NCBI RefSeq assembly: GCF_902506555.1
Contig: NZ_LR732707.1
Span: 2,193,290-2,257,289, forward strand
DNA: 64,000 nucleotides
Source of the DNA: Sphingorhabdus sp. 109
GTDB lineage: Bacteria > Pseudomonadota > Alphaproteobacteria > Sphingomonadales > Sphingomonadaceae
Direction of reading: 5' to 3'
The notes below the pieces were generated by a model. It saw only the letters and a program-made list of their open reading frames with translations. It searched no databases and was not told the origin of the DNA. This document shows, in pieces, positions 60,317-64,000 of this stretch. Both the position numbers and the translations under genes were made by a program. Every line of letters starts with the position of its first letter. The first letter of the stretch is position 1.

Positions 60317-60394
60317 TCTGACCCATTGTTGCAACCTAATCCCGGTTCGTCGGTAAGTAGAGTGAACATCACACAACGAACCCAGGAGAAAGAC

Positions 60395-60508
60395 ATGCGT
60401 TATATCATCAGAACGATTGCTGCCGGTGCCATTTCCGTTGCCGCCCGGATCATCATCAAGAAAATCCAGCAAAAGAATGAAACCAAGTCACCTGAAACCG
60501 CGGCATAG
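60395..60508 (+). CDS. Tiny basic hydrophobic protein
   Basis: A 37-residue frame, MRYIIRTIAAGAISVAARII then KKIQQKNETKSPETAA. AGGAGAAAG lies seven bases before the ATG, a strong ribosome-binding site, which is why I call it. One short amphipathic or membrane helix with basic flanks; it might be a stress peptide. Not recognised. Confidence 0.6.
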   Translation: MRYIIRTIAAGAISVAARIIIKKIQQKNETKSPETAA

Positions 60509-60539
60509 CATCAAGCCATAGCACACGGGCGCGGCGGAC

Positions 60540-61952
60540 TTATACGATACCCGCAAAGGTGTCATCGGCCCGCTGCGGGTCGAGGATGTCATTCTCCGCC
60601 AGCCACGATTCCACGGCGTCAATATCGGGAGTCTCATAGACCCTGAGTTCGCGACCCGGCGTCTGAAGCGCGTCGATCGTCGCGATCAGGGATCCGGTTT
60701 CTTTCAACAGCCTTGCGACATCCTGCTCTCCAACCCCCAGATGCTCTGCCAGCAGATCGTTCCGGACACGGGCGATCTGGCTGGACACTTGCCCCCCCTC
60801 AACATCCGAAGCATCAATCGCAACGTCGCATTCGCTGTCAAAGCCCAGCGAACGATTATTGAAATTGGAAGATCCGACCCGAATATAGCGATCGTCGATT
60901 ATCATGATCTTTGCATGCACGTAGATCGGCGTGCCGGCCGCGTTGAAGGGATGGAAGATGCGGAACCGGTCATATTGGTCCTGCACCTTTATCGCTTCAT
61001 GCAGACGCGCCCGGGTAGAATCCATAATCTCGGATTCCAGCCATCCTTCCGCGCTTTGCGGGTTTACAATTATGACTTCCGGGCCATCCGGTTCCGAAAG
61101 ACGCGCGGCAATGGCAGAAGCGATCCGGGCGGAAGCAAAATACTGGCTTTCCGCATAGATAAAACGCCTGGCAGCAGCAATCAGGCCCAGACACAGGCTC
61201 TCAATTTCGCGCGCATCCCGCTGGTCATCCATTTCGGGCAATGTCCGCGCGATAGCGACGGGGCAATTCGTGAAATCTGACTGCAAACCCTCGGGCCAGC
61301 AATCGCTTTTCGCGGTTACCATCTTGTTTTTCTTGCCGCCCGCACTGCGCCAGTGCTGGACCGCATATTGTGCCAGCGCGCCCGCGACTGCACCCTGTAC
61401 CACCATTGCCGCGTCGTGCCAGGGCCCGGCATCATTGCCGTCCGGCTGCAGGCGATGCTCCTGACTGTCCTCGTGCGCGCGCGTGTCCCAGCGGTTGTTG
61501 GTCACATCAATGCCGCTGCAAAAAGCGGTGTCTTCGTCAATCACAATGACTTTCTGATGATGCGCAGCCCCCACGGGATGGTGAGAATCCAGCTTGAAAT
61601 GCACGCGCGGGTGAAAATACCATCGGATCAGCGTCAACAGACCATTCACCCGGAGAAAGGACTTGAGAGCCCCGGTATCCCATCGCAGCACATAGATATC
61701 GAGATCGCGATTCTTCTTGAGCAGCCAGTCAAAATAGGCGCCAATCTTCAACGGGCCCTCCGGTTCCTCCGCGGTATCACGCATCTCCACCCGTTCGTCG
61801 AAATCCCACCCCAGCAGCATGATACGTTGTCTGGCCTGGGCAAGCGACTTTCGCACCGCACGGAAATAATTCTCGCCATCGATAAGAACAGCCGCCCGGT
61901 CTGCATGCTCGACCCGCCAACAATTTTCCCCGGGCTTGAATAAATTCGACAT
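60540..61952 (-). CDS. Phospholipase D-like protein (cardiolipin synthase type)
   Basis: A 470-residue PLD-superfamily enzyme with two HKD motifs: HHQKVIVIDEDTAFCSGIDV near residue 130 and VHAKIMIIDDRYIRVGSSNF near residue 350. No N-terminal membrane helices, unlike classical cardiolipin synthase, so it resembles soluble PLDs that act on phospholipids. A possible EcfG promoter sits only about ten bases before the ATG, so translation would be nearly leaderless or start further in. Confidence 0.88.
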   Translation of the reverse strand: MSNLFKPGENCWRVEHADRAAVLIDGENYFRAVRKSLAQARQRIMLLGWDFDERVEMRDTAEEPEGPLKIGAYFDWLLKKNRDLDIYVLRWDTGALKSFLRVNGLLTLIRWYFHPRVHFKLDSHHPVGAAHHQKVIVIDEDTAFCSGIDVTNNRWDTRAHEDSQEHRLQPDGNDAGPWHDAAMVVQGAVAGALAQYAVQHWRSAGGKKNKMVTAKSDCWPEGLQSDFTNCPVAIARTLPEMDDQRDAREIESLCLGLIAAARRFIYAESQYFASARIASAIAARLSEPDGPEVIIVNPQSAEGWLESEIMDSTRARLHEAIKVQDQYDRFRIFHPFNAAGTPIYVHAKIMIIDDRYIRVGSSNFNNRSLGFDSECDVAIDASDVEGGQVSSQIARVRNDLLAEHLGVGEQDVARLLKETGSLIATIDALQTPGRELRVYETPDIDAVESWLAENDILDPQRADDTFAGIV

Positions 61953-61960
61953 AGGCGGTT

Positions 61961-61985
61961 AACCTTTTCCGCAGGATAGAGTTCC
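61961..61985 (-). promoter_or_regulatory. Possible EcfG-type promoter of the phospholipase D gene
   Basis: On the minus strand GGAAC (61985-61981), 16 bases, GGTT (61964-61961), one mismatch. It is very close to the annotated start codon, which weakens the call. Confidence 0.42.
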
Positions 61986-62047
61986 CTATGGAACTGCGCT
62001 TATATGCAATTTATGCAACCATTTTATGACCCGCGCGTATATAGCGC

Positions 62048-62932
62048 ATGAATAATACAACAAATCGGTCCCTTGATACTCTCCAGATTCTAGCGGCACA
62101 ATTGCGTTCCATGTGGGAAGGCATTGTCAGCCTCCTGCCCAATCTGGTTTTCGCCATCATCCTCCTCATCGCGACCTGGATTGTCGCTCGCTTTGCGACA
62201 AAAATAGCCGATCGCCTGACCGCAAGAACGAAAATGCGGCCGTCCCTGCGCGAGCTGGTCGATACGCTAGTGAGAATTGCGATCTGGACAGTCGGCTTGA
62301 TGATCGCCCTGACGATCCTGTTGCCGGATTTGACCCCAGGCAGCCTGATTGCCGGGCTGGGTGTCGGGACGGTGGCCATCGGCTTTGCCTTTCAAGACAT
62401 TTTCGAGAATTTTCTCGCCGGCATATTGATCATGGTGCGGGAGAAAATGCGGATCGGCGACTATATCTCCTGTGAAGGAATCGAAGGCAAGGTGGAGCAG
62501 ATCCTGTTGCGGGAAACCCATATCCGGAAGCTGTCAAACGAGCTTACGATCGTGCCGAATTCCATATTGTTCAAGAACCCGGTAGAAATACTGACCGACC
62601 ATGATAGCCGGCGCCACGAAGTCGTGGTCGGCGTTTCCTATGATACCGATCTCGAGGAAGCGCGCGATGTCATTCGCACAGCCGTTGAGTCCTCCGATGC
62701 CACCGACCGGGAAAAGCCCGTTGATATCTTTGCCTGCGAGTTCAACTCCAGTTCGGTCGATTTCCGACTTCGCTGGTGGTCGGGTTCGGCCCAGCGTGAT
62801 ATGCATGACAGCCGCGACCAGGTGATCCGCTCGGTCAAGCGGGCACTGGACGACGCCAATATCGAAATTCCGTTCCCTTACGTCACCCATACGTTCAAGG
62901 AAGCCGTCCCGATGGCCTCGCAGGCAGATTGA
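62048..62932 (+). CDS. Small-conductance mechanosensitive channel (MscS family)
   Basis: A 294-residue MscS channel: three membrane segments to about residue 115, the pore helix and beta domain (IAGLGVGTVAIGFAFQDIFE, then NFLAGILIMVREKMRIGDYI), and a C-terminal alpha/beta vestibule. Shorter than the BON-MscS protein at 57566 and without a signal peptide, so this is the standard form. Transcribed divergently from the phospholipase D gene. Confidence 0.9.
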   Translation: MNNTTNRSLDTLQILAAQLRSMWEGIVSLLPNLVFAIILLIATWIVARFATKIADRLTARTKMRPSLRELVDTLVRIAIWTVGLMIALTILLPDLTPGSLIAGLGVGTVAIGFAFQDIFENFLAGILIMVREKMRIGDYISCEGIEGKVEQILLRETHIRKLSNELTIVPNSILFKNPVEILTDHDSRRHEVVVGVSYDTDLEEARDVIRTAVESSDATDREKPVDIFACEFNSSSVDFRLRWWSGSAQRDMHDSRDQVIRSVKRALDDANIEIPFPYVTHTFKEAVPMASQAD

Positions 62933-63012
62933 TGCTAGGCTCCGGCCTGTCACAGCAACCGGGACGGACACCGTCGGCGGCGAATATTGGCAATGCGTCG
63001 GAGAGAAGCTTG

Positions 63013-63627
63013 ATGTCCGAATCCTGGTCTTTTCAGAATCAGCTCGAATCGGTCGATGCCAGACTCGACAATGGTGTCCGGATTTGTCTGCGCCGCGTCC
63101 GTCATTCGGATATGGAGGAACTCGAGAGAGGCATCAGGCAAATGTCCGACCAGAGCCGCTATCTGCGTTTCTTTTCCGGATCAAAATCCATGTCGCCGAC
63201 GGTTGTCGAACGGTTGGCGAATGCGGATGGCATCAATCATCTTGCCTGGGGGGTGATCGACCGGGACGAGAAGGGAAATCCCGCAATAGCGGCTGCGCAT
63301 GTCTTCCGGGACGAGGGCAGCAGCGACACCGGCGAATTCGCGATAGCGGTCCTCGATCCCTATCACGGGCTCGGCGTCGCCCGGATTTTGATGACCGCGC
63401 TGTTTCTCGACTGCTATTGTGAAGGATTGCGTTATTTGCGGATCGACATTCTGCGGGACAACAAGAAAGCCTATCGGCTGATCCGGTCAATCGGCGCAAC
63501 GCCTGGCGTAATGGAAGGATCGGTCGCCCGATATGATCTGGTCATCGAAGACGCAATTTCGGCATTGCTAAAGATGGAAATCCCGACGGCCATTCCGGAT
63601 ATATTCGCCGCTTTTTCCGCCAACTGA
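63013..63627 (+). CDS. GNAT-family N-acetyltransferase
   Basis: A 204-residue acetyltransferase-fold protein. RVRHSDMEELERGIRQMSDQ and SRYLRFFSGSK lead into the GNAT core, with the acetyl-CoA-binding loop AVLDPYHGLGVARILMTAL and a later LRIDILRDNKKAYRLIRSIG. It resembles the C-terminal domain of acyl-CoA synthetase-linked acetyltransferases, here alone. I chose the ATG at 63013, preceded by GGAGAG. Confidence 0.83.
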   Translation: MSESWSFQNQLESVDARLDNGVRICLRRVRHSDMEELERGIRQMSDQSRYLRFFSGSKSMSPTVVERLANADGINHLAWGVIDRDEKGNPAIAAAHVFRDEGSSDTGEFAIAVLDPYHGLGVARILMTALFLDCYCEGLRYLRIDILRDNKKAYRLIRSIGATPGVMEGSVARYDLVIEDAISALLKMEIPTAIPDIFAAFSAN

Positions 63628-63669
63628 ACCGCGATTCCGCACGCCGTACCAGTAAAATTTCCCCGACAC

Positions 63670-63694
63670 GGAACCGATTGGGCCTTGCCGGGTT
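63670..63694 (+). promoter_or_regulatory. Possible EcfG-type promoter
   Basis: GGAAC (63670-63674), 16 bases, GGTT (63691-63694), the same variant as before the phospholipase D gene. No convincing rightward gene follows; the downstream 100 bases contain the large inverted repeat at 63750. Confidence 0.4.
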
Positions 63695-63749
63695 ATATCT
63701 TGCAATCGATGGGCGATGTCCGAATTCACCTTCGACCCAGAGGTTTGCG

Positions 63750-63801
63750 CCGGATACCGCGATCACAACGAGTAGAGTATGTTGTGGATCGCGTTATCCG
63801 G
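63750..63801. repeat. Large imperfect inverted repeat
   Basis: CCGGATACCGCGATCACAAC (63750-63769) pairs with the complement of the arm at 63781-63801, with one mismatch and one bulged base, around an 11-base loop. No T-run follows on either side, so it is not a classical terminator. It lies between the GNAT gene and the partial leftward frame. It could be part of a small RNA or a regulator site. Confidence 0.6.
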
Positions 63802-63837
63802 CCTTCCATTCTCCAGCCGACGCGACCGTCGGCACAG

Positions 63838-64000
63838 CTACGCGCAGCAGCCGGCTACCTTCTGTGATCTTGCCTTCAGATCTTCCACGTCGGCCTCGTG
63901 CACTATCGTGTCGAGCGCCCTTGCCAGAGCGTCCCGGGACGCCTGCGCAGCGGCTGCGGCGAATAGATCTGGCCATGACTGGGCCAGCGCCAGCAGGCAG
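63838..64000 (-). CDS. C-terminal fragment of a protein of unknown function (5' end outside window)
   Basis: A leftward frame enters from the right edge and stops with TAG at 63840-63838. The 54 visible residues include SWPDLFAAAAAQASRDALAR and DTIVHEADVEDLKARSQKV, an Ala-rich helical pattern. Third codon positions are G/C-rich, as in the neighbouring genes. Not recognised; too little is visible for a family call. Confidence 0.45.
   Translation of the reverse strand, partial: CLLALAQSWPDLFAAAAAQASRDALARALDTIVHEADVEDLKARSQKVAGCCA

Noticed and set aside
1-64000. Mobile element, prophage, CRISPR array or tRNA-anchored island
   Set aside because: No transposase, integrase, phage structural gene, repeat-spacer array or tRNA was seen; the catabolic island has no visible transfer borders in the window.

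Overview
The window looks like chromosome of an alphaproteobacterium of the order Sphingomonadales (Sphingopyxis/Parasphingorhabdus-like). The case rests on the Entner-Doudoroff block zwf-pgl-edd-glk-eda, a PhyR/NepR/EcfG general stress response locus with matching GGAAC-N16-CGTT promoters, and dense operons with ATGA/GTGA start-stop overlaps. I saw no rRNA, tRNA, insertion sequence, integrase or CRISPR array. The first gene (left edge) and a short reading frame at the right edge are cut by the window.

Bases 1-40664 are one large catabolic island. It holds about 40 genes in converging and diverging operons: small alpha+beta barrel and VOC proteins, oxidoreductases, an MFS carrier, two alpha/beta hydrolases and an AhpD-like protein (rightward, 1007-6415); two MmgE/PrpD proteins, a phenylacetate-CoA-ligase-like enzyme, an amidase, an SDR, a PuuE/imidase-like hydrolase and an enoyl-CoA hydratase (leftward, 15207-6421); a CitE-like lyase, MaoC hydratase, acyl-CoA dehydrogenase and two CaiB/BaiF CoA-transferases (leftward, 20915-15992); a DUF1838 protein; two paralogous small membrane proteins; an MFS carrier, flavin oxidase, nitrilase-fold protein and methyltransferase (rightward, 22936-28520); and a divergent pair of operons (35110-30164 leftward, 35197-40664 rightward). 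This last pair carries a cysteine amidohydrolase, two PuuE-like hydrolases, an aldehyde dehydrogenase, a LeuC/LeuD-type hydro-lyase, an HMG-CoA-lyase-like enzyme and a CoA-transferase.

One HutC-type GntR regulator (15234-15986) sits inside the island. A palindrome, consensus AATTTGTCCGGACAAATT, occurs seven times, in essentially every promoter gap of the island and over the regulator's own start codon, so the island is very probably one regulon. The enzyme set suggests degradation of a nitrogen-containing, probably cyclic imide or amide compound. My working model for the last divergent pair is imide -> half-amide -> substituted maleate -> substituted malate -> malyl-CoA -> 2-oxoacid + acyl-CoA. 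The substrate is unknown and the model is inference. Several proteins have altered active sites: His at the nucleophile elbow of three alpha/beta hydrolases, and Ser for the catalytic Cys of the nitrilase-fold protein.

Bases 41067-47850 hold a LacI-type regulator, a broken GPH sugar symporter and the Entner-Doudoroff operon. Bases 47867-50062 hold an acyl-CoA dehydrogenase and an NRDE protein. From 50131 to the end is a stress and envelope region: hemerythrin, a small lipoprotein, a Crp-type regulator coupled to an HWE histidine kinase, phyR, nepR-ecfG, a BLUF-like protein lacking key photochemical residues, two MscS-type channels, a phospholipase D-like enzyme and several tiny membrane proteins. 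Eight EcfG-type promoter candidates lie here. One perfect example drives no gene but a strongly folded stretch ending in a terminator, which is a good small-RNA candidate (about 51397-51625).
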